DNA from: Acidiferrobacter sp.
GTDB lineage: Bacteria > Pseudomonadota > Gammaproteobacteria > Arenicellales > UBA868
Reading direction: 5' to 3'
NCBI GenBank assembly: GCA_002694065.1
Contig: NZKZ01000165.1
Location: 1-25,932 of the forward strand
DNA length: 25,932 bases
In this document: positions 13,929 through 21,234 of the stretch, in pieces
How the letters are laid out: each line of letters opens with the position of its first letter
Position numbering within the stretch: the stretch's first letter is position 1
Made by a program: the position numbers and the translations under genes
Notes under the pieces: generated by a model
What the model was told of the DNA's origin: nothing
Databases searched by the model: none
What the model saw: the letters and a program-made list of their open reading frames with translations, nothing else

Positions 13929-15760
13929 GAGGGCTCAGTTGACGAAGACGCCGGAGGCAGTGGATTGGGCCTCTCGCGCTCTTCTTTTTGCTGCTCGCGC
14001 CAGAGTTTTGCATAGAGGCCATTCTCGGCAAGCAGTGTCGGGTGAGTGCCGCGCTCGGTGATGGTGCCCTCCGCAAGTACCAGGATCTGGTCCGCCTCGA
14101 CGATGGTCGACAGGCGGTGCGCGATAACAAGAGAGGTTTTTCCTTTGGAGAGTTCGGCAAAGTTGCTCTGGATTTCACGTTCTGTCGTACTGTCGAGAGA
14201 GGAAGTCGCTTCATCGAAAAAGAAAATCTCGGGATCACGCAATAGTGCTCTGGCGATAGCGACCCGTTGTTTCTCTCCTCCCGAGAGTTTAAGGCCCCGC
14301 TCACCCACCAGCGTTTGATAACGTTCCGGCAGACGCTGGATAAAGTGGTCGAGTTGCGCTGCTTTGGCCGCCGCCAACACCTGATCTTCATTCGCTTTGG
14401 GATTGCCGTAGGCGATGTTGTAGTAGATCGTATCGTTAAAGAGCACGGTATCCTGAGGCACCACTCCTATTGCCTCACGAAGGGAATGCTGGGTGAGTTC
14501 CCGAAGATCCTGCCCGTCAATCAGAATACGGCCAGCCTGCGGATCATAAAAGCGCAGCAAAAGCCGGCTGATAGTGGATTTGCCTGATCCCGTGGGCCCG
14601 ACGATGGCGGTGGTGGTCCCTGCGTCCACTGCCAGATTGATGTCTTGCAAAATGTTACGGTTGGCTTCGTAACTGAAACTGACGTCCTGAAACTCGATGA
14701 CACCGCCTTGAGGACGAAGGATTTTGGCGTCCGGGGCGTCGGCCACGTCAGTTTGTTCGTCCACCAGTGCGAAAAGGTTCTCCATGTCGACCATGGACTG
14801 GCGAATTTCCCGGTACACCGTGCCCAAAATATTGAGTGGGATCGCGACCTGCAGCAGGTAGGTATTGACCACGACGAAATCACCCACCGTCATATCTCCG
14901 TTGCGGATATCAAAGGCGGCAAGCACAAGCATCAGTGTTACACCGAGTGTCACGACACCTGCCTGTGCCACGTTCAACAACGAAAGACTTTCTCGGGTGC
15001 GCACGGCGGCCTTTTCGTAATCCGCCAGTGCTTCATCCAGACGGGCGACTTCGTGAGATTCGTTGTTGAAGTAGCGGACCGTCTCAAAGTTGAGCAGAGA
15101 ATCCACGGTTCGGCTGCCGATGTCATTTTCGGCGTCATTCATTTCGCGGCGGATCCGGGTCCGCCAGGTGGTGATCACAAAAGTCAGCCATACATACAGC
15201 GCGATAGTGACGATCGTGATCGCGGTGTAGACAAAGCCAAAAAGCGCCCAGAGTATTCCGCCGATCAGCAGCAGTTCGATGACGGTGGGAACCACATTGA
15301 AGGCGACGAACGACAGCAGAAAGCGGACGCTGTTCGTGCCCCGATCGATAAAGCGGTTGAGAGCGCCGGTTTTGCGGGAAAGATGAAAACGGATCGAGAG
15401 CGAATGAAGATGCTCGAACACTCGCAATGCCAACGCCCGCACGGCGTGCTGAGCCACCCGGGCAAAGAGTGCATCACGTAACTCGTTTAGCGCGAGAGAC
15501 GAGAGTCGAAAGATCCCATAGGCGAGGATCACGGCGAGCGGGATGCCCAGCCATAGGTGGGCCTCATTATCAAGATTGCCCAATTGGTCGACAGCGTCGC
15601 CCAGAACGAGCGGTACCATGACGTTCGCCGCTTTTGCCAGTATGAGGCTTAACAGGGCCAGTAATACCCTGGCTTTGAGGTCAGACCGTCCCTGCGGCCA
15701 AAGAAAAGGCAGCAGTGTGGCGAAAGTCCTTAGGGAATTTGAAGGCGGAGCCGGATCCAT
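13925..15760 (-). CDS. Atm1-type ABC exporter
   Basis: A 611-aa half-transporter that dimerises in the inner membrane. Residues about 1-325 hold six membrane spans. The early PFLWPQGRSDLKARV and AANVMVPLVLGDAVD blocks are typical of the ATM1/ABCB6-ABCB7 group. The ATPase domain has Walker A GPTGSGKS (388-395), Q-loop VPQDTVLFN, signature LSGGEKQR (492-499) and Walker B IFFFDEATSSLD (512-523). NVAQ (263-266) and basic residues in RTRIRREMN match positions that bind glutathione in bacterial Atm1 structures. Export of glutathione conjugates, persulfides or metal-thiol complexes is therefore inferred. It lies 58 bases after srkA, and its stop overlaps the kinase start. The C-terminal tail is basic and Pro/Ser-rich. 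Confidence 0.9.
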   Translation of the reverse strand: MDPAPPSNSLRTFATLLPFLWPQGRSDLKARVLLALLSLILAKAANVMVPLVLGDAVDQLGNLDNEAHLWLGIPLAVILAYGIFRLSSLALNELRDALFARVAQHAVRALALRVFEHLHSLSIRFHLSRKTGALNRFIDRGTNSVRFLLSFVAFNVVPTVIELLLIGGILWALFGFVYTAITIVTIALYVWLTFVITTWRTRIRREMNDAENDIGSRTVDSLLNFETVRYFNNESHEVARLDEALADYEKAAVRTRESLSLLNVAQAGVVTLGVTLMLVLAAFDIRNGDMTVGDFVVVNTYLLQVAIPLNILGTVYREIRQSMVDMENLFALVDEQTDVADAPDAKILRPQGGVIEFQDVSFSYEANRNILQDINLAVDAGTTTAIVGPTGSGKSTISRLLLRFYDPQAGRILIDGQDLRELTQHSLREAIGVVPQDTVLFNDTIYYNIAYGNPKANEDQVLAAAKAAQLDHFIQRLPERYQTLVGERGLKLSGGEKQRVAIARALLRDPEIFFFDEATSSLDSTTEREIQSNFAELSKGKTSLVIAHRLSTIVEADQILVLAEGTITERGTHPTLLAENGLYAKLWREQQKEERERPNPLPPASSSTEPS

Positions 15761-15818
15761 ATTGTTAGCGCGTAGAGTCAGCGAAGGGACAGATAGACCA
15801 CTGCGCTGATAAGCACGA

Positions 15819-16826
15819 TTATCCTACTGCGTGCCAGGTGAGCGGTGGTTCATCCATCAGCGCCGCCTGCTCACGCAGGTCGAGAATGTGCTGCTCCCAA
15901 CTGCGGGCGGTATTAAACCATGGGAACGCCCGGGGAAAGGCCGGATCGTGCCAGCGTCTCGCTATCCAGGCAAAGTAGTGCATGAGGCGAAGCGTGCGAA
16001 GCGCTTCAATGAGGTTGAGTTCTGCGGGGTCAAAGTCGGCAAAGAGCGTGTATCCCTCAAGCAGCATGTGCAGGGTCTGTTCACAGTCTTCCCGCTCGCC
16101 CGAAAGAAACATCCACAGATCCTGTACCGCCGGCGCCATGCGTGAATCATCCAGATCCACCATATGCGGACCCGCTTCTGTCCACAGAATGTTGCCGCGA
16201 TGGCAGTCGCCGTGGGTGCGGATCAATTTGAGGTTAGGGCAGCGCTCATAGCACCAGGTCACTCTCTGAATCAGGTCCTGAGTCAGCGACTCATAGGCGG
16301 GAATCAGTTCGGTGGGAATGAAATCATGTTCAAGCAGAAAGCCGGCGCAGTTGCTGCCAAAAGTCGTGACATCAAGGGTCGGCCGGTGCTGATAGCGTTC
16401 TTTTTTGCCGACGGCATGTAGGCGCCCGATGAAGCGGCCCAACTGACGAAGCTGCTCGGCGTCTTCAAAGTCCGGAGATCGCCCCCCGCGTCGCTCAAAA
16501 AGGGCAAAGCGGTAGGGTCCAAATGCACGCAGCGTGGCGCCGGCGCTATCGGCAAGAGGCGGCACCAGGTCGATGTCTTGTGAGGCAAGGTCCAGGGCAA
16601 AGGCGTGTTCTTCCAGGATAGCGGCATCGCTCCAACGGCCCGGCCGGTAAAATTTGGCGATGAGCATACCGCCATCCTCAGTCCCCAACTGATAAACGCG
16701 ATTCTCAAAACTATTCATCTCGAGCAGTCGCCCGTCACATTGAAATCCCTCGCTGTCGACGGCACAGAGCACCGCTTCAGGTCCAAGTCCTTCATAGGTG
16801 GTTATCGAGGGATCGGTATCTGGCAT
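15819..16826 (-). CDS. srkA: Stress response kinase A (YihE family)
   Basis: A 335-aa soluble Ser/Thr protein kinase of the SrkA/YihE family, which in E. coli counters stress-induced cell death. Diagnostic blocks run along the whole length: MNSFENRVYQ (37-46), the ATP lysine in AKFYRPGRW (K58), the catalytic loop THGDCHRGNILW (204-215), VDLDDSRMAPAVQDLWM (223-239) and the C-terminal LRLMHYFAWIARRW. The start at 16826 is chosen by homology (MPDTDPS). The frame stays open upstream into the MFS gene, but that part is a shadow of the transporter in another frame. It starts 5 bases after the MFS stop with no clear ribosome site (an in-frame TTG lies 9 bases earlier), which suggests coupling. In E. 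coli srkA sits beside dsbA; here the neighbours differ. Confidence 0.93.
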   Translation of the reverse strand: MPDTDPSITTYEGLGPEAVLCAVDSEGFQCDGRLLEMNSFENRVYQLGTEDGGMLIAKFYRPGRWSDAAILEEHAFALDLASQDIDLVPPLADSAGATLRAFGPYRFALFERRGGRSPDFEDAEQLRQLGRFIGRLHAVGKKERYQHRPTLDVTTFGSNCAGFLLEHDFIPTELIPAYESLTQDLIQRVTWCYERCPNLKLIRTHGDCHRGNILWTEAGPHMVDLDDSRMAPAVQDLWMFLSGEREDCEQTLHMLLEGYTLFADFDPAELNLIEALRTLRLMHYFAWIARRWHDPAFPRAFPWFNTARSWEQHILDLREQAALMDEPPLTWHAVG

Positions 16827-16831
16827 GGCAT

Positions 16832-18091
16832 TCAAGCTGAAACAATATCGGGCGGGGCAGGCTTCATGCGCAGGGCCAGCACGATCAGCACGGCGCCCAC
16901 CGCGATGAACCCGCCAAAGACGCTGCAGACCTGGTAGATACTGAGTCCGGCGTCCATCAGCATCCCCATGACCACCGGACCTACCGCAGACGCAAAAACC
17001 ATCAGGGCCAGATAGAGGCTTTTGATGGCACCAAGATGTTGCGGTCCATAGAGTTCCGCCCATAAGGCCGAGGCAGAGGTATGGATGAGCCCTGTGTGCA
17101 GGCCCATCATGATCATATACGGAATCACCCAGAAAGCCTGATCGGCTGTTGCGAGCATGAAACACGCCCCCATCAGCGGAATCAACATAATCTGGATCAC
17201 GCGCTGGGCCCGGAAGCGATCGATCAGCGGTCCTGCAAAGAGGACAGTAATGATCCCTGCCAGGGCATAAAAGATATAAGCCCCGGTGATCCATTCACCG
17301 GACCAGCCCTTGGCGTCGGCGACATTTAGATGATGAAAAAAGAAAGCAGTCACGATCATGGGTGAGGACAGTATGCCGGGGGCCATGACATAGAACCTGA
17401 CGTCACGGAGCACTTGCCCCCTGGTCCACGAGACCGCATTCGAGGTCATAGAGTCTCCCTGGGAAGACAGCTGACTGAGATACCGACGATGAAAGCGGTG
17501 ATGGTTGCTCAGCAGCCAGAGTGTTGCGGGAATCAAGGTGACTCCCACCAGAATGGCAGCGCTGGCATATGTCCAGCGCCAGCCAATGACGGCGATGAGG
17601 ACCACCGCCAAAAAGGGCAGTACCGCTTCGCCAACGCTGTATCCCAGTGAGGCGACCGCAATGGCGCGGCCGCGCTCCCGATCAAAATACCGCGCCATGC
17701 TGGTAATCGAGATATGCGATGCCAATCCCTGCCCGGATTGGCGCAAAAGAAATATGGCGACCACCAGCATGACCGGACCCGATGCCAGAGAAATACAGGC
17801 ACAGGCCGCGAGCAGGCCGAACGCGACCGCGATCGAATAGCTTGAGAGCGAGAATCGATCAATCAGGGCGCCAGTGAACGGCATCAAGAGCGCACTTGCC
17901 AGTGTGCCGGCAAGGTAGATGCTGCCCCAGAGCGTATGGCTCAGGTCAAACTCAGCCTGAATCTGTGGTCCGAATACCCCGATGAAGTAAGTCTGGCCAA
18001 AACTTGAGTAGAAGGTCATCAGGAAACTGAAGGCCACGAGACGACCGTTGATGACGAAGAGCTGTCGATAGGCGGCGAGAGACTTTTTCAC
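16832..18091 (-). CDS. MFS transporter
   Basis: A 419-aa inner-membrane transporter of the major facilitator superfamily with about 12 hydrophobic spans. It has the loop 2-3 signature GALIDRFSLSS, its second-half counterpart GPLIDRFRAQR, and the YFDRERGRA loop. A long hydrophilic loop (about 195-225) separates the halves. The start is GTG at 18091 without a clear ribosome site; the Lys-rich MKKSLAAYRQ N-terminus fits the positive-inside rule. It heads the leftward series and is followed by srkA after 5 bases. Its layout recalls monocarboxylate-type MFS proteins, so uptake of an organic acid for the operon's acyl-CoA enzymes is possible, but the substrate cannot be read from the sequence. Confidence 0.88.
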   Translation of the reverse strand: MKKSLAAYRQLFVINGRLVAFSFLMTFYSSFGQTYFIGVFGPQIQAEFDLSHTLWGSIYLAGTLASALLMPFTGALIDRFSLSSYSIAVAFGLLAACACISLASGPVMLVVAIFLLRQSGQGLASHISITSMARYFDRERGRAIAVASLGYSVGEAVLPFLAVVLIAVIGWRWTYASAAILVGVTLIPATLWLLSNHHRFHRRYLSQLSSQGDSMTSNAVSWTRGQVLRDVRFYVMAPGILSSPMIVTAFFFHHLNVADAKGWSGEWITGAYIFYALAGIITVLFAGPLIDRFRAQRVIQIMLIPLMGACFMLATADQAFWVIPYMIMMGLHTGLIHTSASALWAELYGPQHLGAIKSLYLALMVFASAVGPVVMGMLMDAGLSIYQVCSVFGGFIAVGAVLIVLALRMKPAPPDIVSA

Positions 18092-18102
18092 AAGTGATCA
18101 GG

Positions 18103-18128
18103 CTTTAGGTACTGGAGGCCGCCTAAAG
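18103..18128. repeat. Inverted repeat upstream of the MFS gene
   Basis: CTTTAGG (18103-18109) and CCTAAAG (18122-18128) are exact complements around a 12-base centre, starting 12 bases from the MFS GTG. The spot suits an operator or leader hairpin for the leftward operon. The rest of the 279-base divergent gap (18092-18370) shows no gene; TAGAAT at 18333-18338 is a possible -10 for the rightward permease. Confidence 0.35.
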
Positions 18129-18370
18129 TGTTCTGGGCGGAAGATGGCCTGACTGTCGATCAGGTACCCGGTTTGGGGTAGCGGACGATATCACAGGAGC
18201 TTAAGCTCGATAACGCTTTTCTTTGCAGCAAGGCCTGGGTCATCGGCCTCGCGCAGCACCTTTCCCTGTCATCTCGGGCGACCTCGGTTTCCATTAGGGC
18301 GACAACATCAGCCCTTGGGAGAGTGAAATCCCTAGAATGCCGCTCGAAGACGAAAGGACTATAAAGATCA

Positions 18371-19324
18371 ATGATAAAGGGCCAGCAGCAGAACGGACGC
18401 GGAATCCTGCTCGTCATTAGTGCGATGACGATCTTTTCTGTCCAGGACGTCATCATCAAGCTGCTCTCCGATGATGTTTCGTTGTATCAGATCCTTTTCT
18501 TTCGATCTCTTATCGGGATACTGCTGATCTTGGGTTTCCAGAAGATCATCGGTGAGCCCATTAAGCTGTGGACCGCATACCCTGGGTTGTCCCTATATCG
18601 GGGAATCGCTTTTTTCTTTGGCTACGCTGCGTTTTATTTCGCTCAGTCGAAAATGCCGATTGCGAATGCCACTGTGCTTTTTCTCGTCAGCCCTTTCTTT
18701 ATAACCATCATGTCCATATTTGTTTTCGGCAGCTCGGTCGGGGTGCGCCGCTGGGTAGCCATGCTGGTGGGATTTTCGGGGGTGATCTTTATCGCAAGAC
18801 CTGAAGCCGGTGCGTTCAACTGGATTTACCTGCTGCCTGTCGTGGTGGCAGTGCTTTACGCTACTTCGATGATGATTGCCAAGAAAACCGCTGAGCGCGA
18901 TACGGTGTATCAGCAGATCATCATGATGTATCTGGTCACGACAGTGTTTTCCGGATTAATGGGACTCTTTTTTGGTGATGGTTCTCTCTCAGCCCTGGAG
19001 ATCAACGGAATTGAATTTCTCACCCATCCCTGGCGCTTGGATGGCCTCGACGTCACTTTGCCTTTGCTGCTGATCACGCTCATCGGCACTTCGGGTTTCC
19101 TTTTGCTCCACAGCGCCTATCGAATTGCAGATCCGGCAGTGATTTCGCCCTACGAGTACAGCGGTTTGGCAGCGGTAATGATTCTTGCCTTTGCGGTCTT
19201 CGGAGATATCCCGTCTGCTCTTGAAGCGACAGGTATGGTGCTCATTGTCGGTGCGGGTATCTATCTTTTCTATCGCGAGCGGGTGCAGGGCCAGGACGCG
19301 GCCGCCGAGGCAACGCTTCGCTGA
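18371..19324 (+). CDS. EamA-type DMT superfamily permease
   Basis: A 317-aa inner-membrane protein with about ten hydrophobic spans in two EamA repeats (about 9-140 and 165-300). The first repeat has ISAMTIFSVQDVIIKLL and FFRSLIGILLIL; the second has LLLHSAYRIADPAVISPYEYSGLAAVMI, a typical conserved stretch of bacterial drug/metabolite transporters. The ATG has AAAGGA 12 bases upstream. The gene is divergent from the MFS transporter and 65 bases before typA. Members export metabolites, amino acids or nucleosides, and the substrate here cannot be predicted. The C-terminal tail (RERVQGQD) is short and charged. Confidence 0.87.
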   Translation: MIKGQQQNGRGILLVISAMTIFSVQDVIIKLLSDDVSLYQILFFRSLIGILLILGFQKIIGEPIKLWTAYPGLSLYRGIAFFFGYAAFYFAQSKMPIANATVLFLVSPFFITIMSIFVFGSSVGVRRWVAMLVGFSGVIFIARPEAGAFNWIYLLPVVVAVLYATSMMIAKKTAERDTVYQQIIMMYLVTTVFSGLMGLFFGDGSLSALEINGIEFLTHPWRLDGLDVTLPLLLITLIGTSGFLLLHSAYRIADPAVISPYEYSGLAAVMILAFAVFGDIPSALEATGMVLIVGAGIYLFYRERVQGQDAAAEATLR

Positions 19325-19344
19325 ATCGCCGCTGTCGGTATAAT
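19317..19344 (+). promoter_or_regulatory. Probable typA promoter
   Basis: A perfect -10 TATAAT lies at 19339-19344, 45 bases before the typA ATG. The -35 is poor (TTCGCT, 19317-19322, spacer 16) and overlaps the end of the EamA gene. Confidence 0.5.
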
Positions 19345-19389
19345 GCGCCGCCGCGCGCTCTCCGACTCACTGATTCAGGATCCTCTGGG

Positions 19390-21216
19390 ATGCACCCCTC
19401 GATAAAAAATTTGAGAAACGTGGCGATCATCGCCCACGTTGACCACGGCAAGACCACGCTGGTCGATCAACTGCTGTGCCAATCCGGCACGCTGGCCTCA
19501 CATGGAGAGATGGGGGAGCGCATCATGGACTCCAATGATTTGGAGCGAGAGCGCGGCATTACGATCCTGTCGAAAAACACTGCCATCCGCTGGCGAGAAT
19601 GGCGCATCAACATCGTTGACACCCCGGGCCACGCAGATTTTGGTGGAGAGGTGGAGCGGGTGCTCTCGATGGTGGATTCTGTGTTGTTGCTGGTGGATGC
19701 CGTAGAGGGCCCCATGCCGCAGACACGCTTCGTAACGCAAAAAGCCCTGACTCATGGGCTCCGGCCGATCGTAGTGATCAACAAGGTCGATCGTCCCGGC
19801 GCGCGTCCCGATTGGGCGCTGGACCAGACTTTTGATCTGTTTGACCGCCTGGGCGCGTCAGAGGCGCAGCTGGACTTCCCCGTCATCTATGCCTCTGCGT
19901 TGCAGGGCTGGTCTGCAAGAGAACCGGCTGCAGAAGCAAATCAGGGCATGGAGGCATTGTTTAATGCGATTGTGACTCACGCGCCGGTTCCTCCGGTAGA
20001 TCCGGACGGCTCCTTCCAGATGCAGATCAGCGCGCTGGATTATTCGCCTTATGTCGGAGTCATTGGAATTGGCCGAATCCAACGCGGCCAGGTTCGGCGC
20101 AATGACCCTGTGGCAATTGCTGAGCCCCAGGGAAAGGTGCGAAAGGGGAGAATCCTGCAGATCCTGGGATTTGAGGGGCTGGAGCGGGTAGAAACGGAAA
20201 GTGCTGTGTCCGGGGATATCGTTGCCGTGACGGGACTGGATGCACTGGGGATTTCCGATACGTTATGCCACCCGGATTTCGTTGAGCCACTCCCCTTGCT
20301 GAGCGTGGATCAACCCACCTTGAGCATGACTTTCCAGGTGAACGATTCTCCCTTTGCCGGGCGTGAAGGAAAATTTGTCACCAGCCGCAACCTCAAAGAA
20401 CGGCTCGAGCGTGAACTCATCCACAACGTAGCCCTTCGGGTTGAACCCATGGAGGATCCTGACAAGTTCCGGGTATCCGGTCGGGGGGAACTGCATCTGT
20501 CAATTCTTATTGAGAATATGCGTCGTGAGGGGTACGAGCTGGCGATCTCCCGTCCGGAGGTCATTATGCGTGAGGAGGCGGGCACAACGCATGAACCTTT
20601 TGAGGCACTAACCGTCGACGTGGAGGAAGCGTACCAGGGCCGCGTGATGGAGAACCTCGGCGAACGCCGCGCCCAACTGCGCGATATGGTGCCTGATGGC
20701 CGTGGCCGCGTGCGGCTGGACTATCTGATCACCAGTCGGGGCCTGATTGGTTTTCGCTCGGAGTTTCTGACCATCAGTTCAGGAACGGGATTGATGTATC
20801 ACGCATTCGATCATTATGGCCCCCGCCTGGAGGGCAGTCTCGCTGAGCGTAACAACGGTGTGATGATATCCATGTCGGCAGGCAAGGCATTGGCGTATGC
20901 CCTGTTTAATCTGCAGGAGCGAGGGCGGCTATTTATCGGGCATGGTGTTGAGGTTTACGAGGGCATGGTCATTGGCATTCACTCAAGATCCAACGACCTG
21001 GTGGTCAACCCCCTGAAGGCTAAGCAGTTGACCAATATCCGCGCCGCCGGCAGTGACGAAAACCTGCTGCTGACACCGCCGGTCTCGACTACGCTCGAAT
21101 ATGCGCTCGAGTTTATTAATGAGGATGAATTGGTGGAGGTGACACCCGAATCCATTCGGATTCGAAAAAAATTCCTGCGTGAGCACGAGCGTAAACGCGC
21201 CAGCCGTGCTGCCTGA
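19390..21216 (+). CDS. typA: Ribosome-associated GTPase TypA/BipA
   Basis: A 608-aa translational GTPase, nearly the length of E. coli BipA. G-domain motifs are all intact: AHVDHGKTT (15-23), RERGITI (53-59), DTPGH (77-81), NKVD (131-134) and a YASALQGW G5-like block. It continues with the EF-G-like domains II, III and V (for example GRGELHLSILIENMRREGYE and RVRLDYLITSRGLIGF), then the BipA-specific C-terminal domain (STTLEYALEFINEDELVEVTP). The protein binds the 70S ribosome near the A site and supports ribosome assembly and growth at low temperature or under stress. It has its own probable promoter just upstream and ends 18 bases from the convergent ppsA. Confidence 0.97.
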   Translation: MHPSIKNLRNVAIIAHVDHGKTTLVDQLLCQSGTLASHGEMGERIMDSNDLERERGITILSKNTAIRWREWRINIVDTPGHADFGGEVERVLSMVDSVLLLVDAVEGPMPQTRFVTQKALTHGLRPIVVINKVDRPGARPDWALDQTFDLFDRLGASEAQLDFPVIYASALQGWSAREPAAEANQGMEALFNAIVTHAPVPPVDPDGSFQMQISALDYSPYVGVIGIGRIQRGQVRRNDPVAIAEPQGKVRKGRILQILGFEGLERVETESAVSGDIVAVTGLDALGISDTLCHPDFVEPLPLLSVDQPTLSMTFQVNDSPFAGREGKFVTSRNLKERLERELIHNVALRVEPMEDPDKFRVSGRGELHLSILIENMRREGYELAISRPEVIMREEAGTTHEPFEALTVDVEEAYQGRVMENLGERRAQLRDMVPDGRGRVRLDYLITSRGLIGFRSEFLTISSGTGLMYHAFDHYGPRLEGSLAERNNGVMISMSAGKALAYALFNLQERGRLFIGHGVEVYEGMVIGIHSRSNDLVVNPLKAKQLTNIRAAGSDENLLLTPPVSTTLEYALEFINEDELVEVTPESIRIRKKFLREHERKRASRAA

Positions 21217-21234
21217 TCGGGCGCAACGCGGTGG

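Noticed and set aside
14645..15481. Rightward frame of 278 codons opposite the Atm1 exporter
   Set aside because: It is antisense to a complete transporter gene and its product is His/Asp-rich with no fold signal.
16827..17294. Upstream extension of the SrkA frame to give a protein of 491 aa
   Set aside because: The extra residues have no domain, are rich in Cys, His and Arg, and lie entirely within the MFS gene in another frame. SrkA homology begins at 16826.
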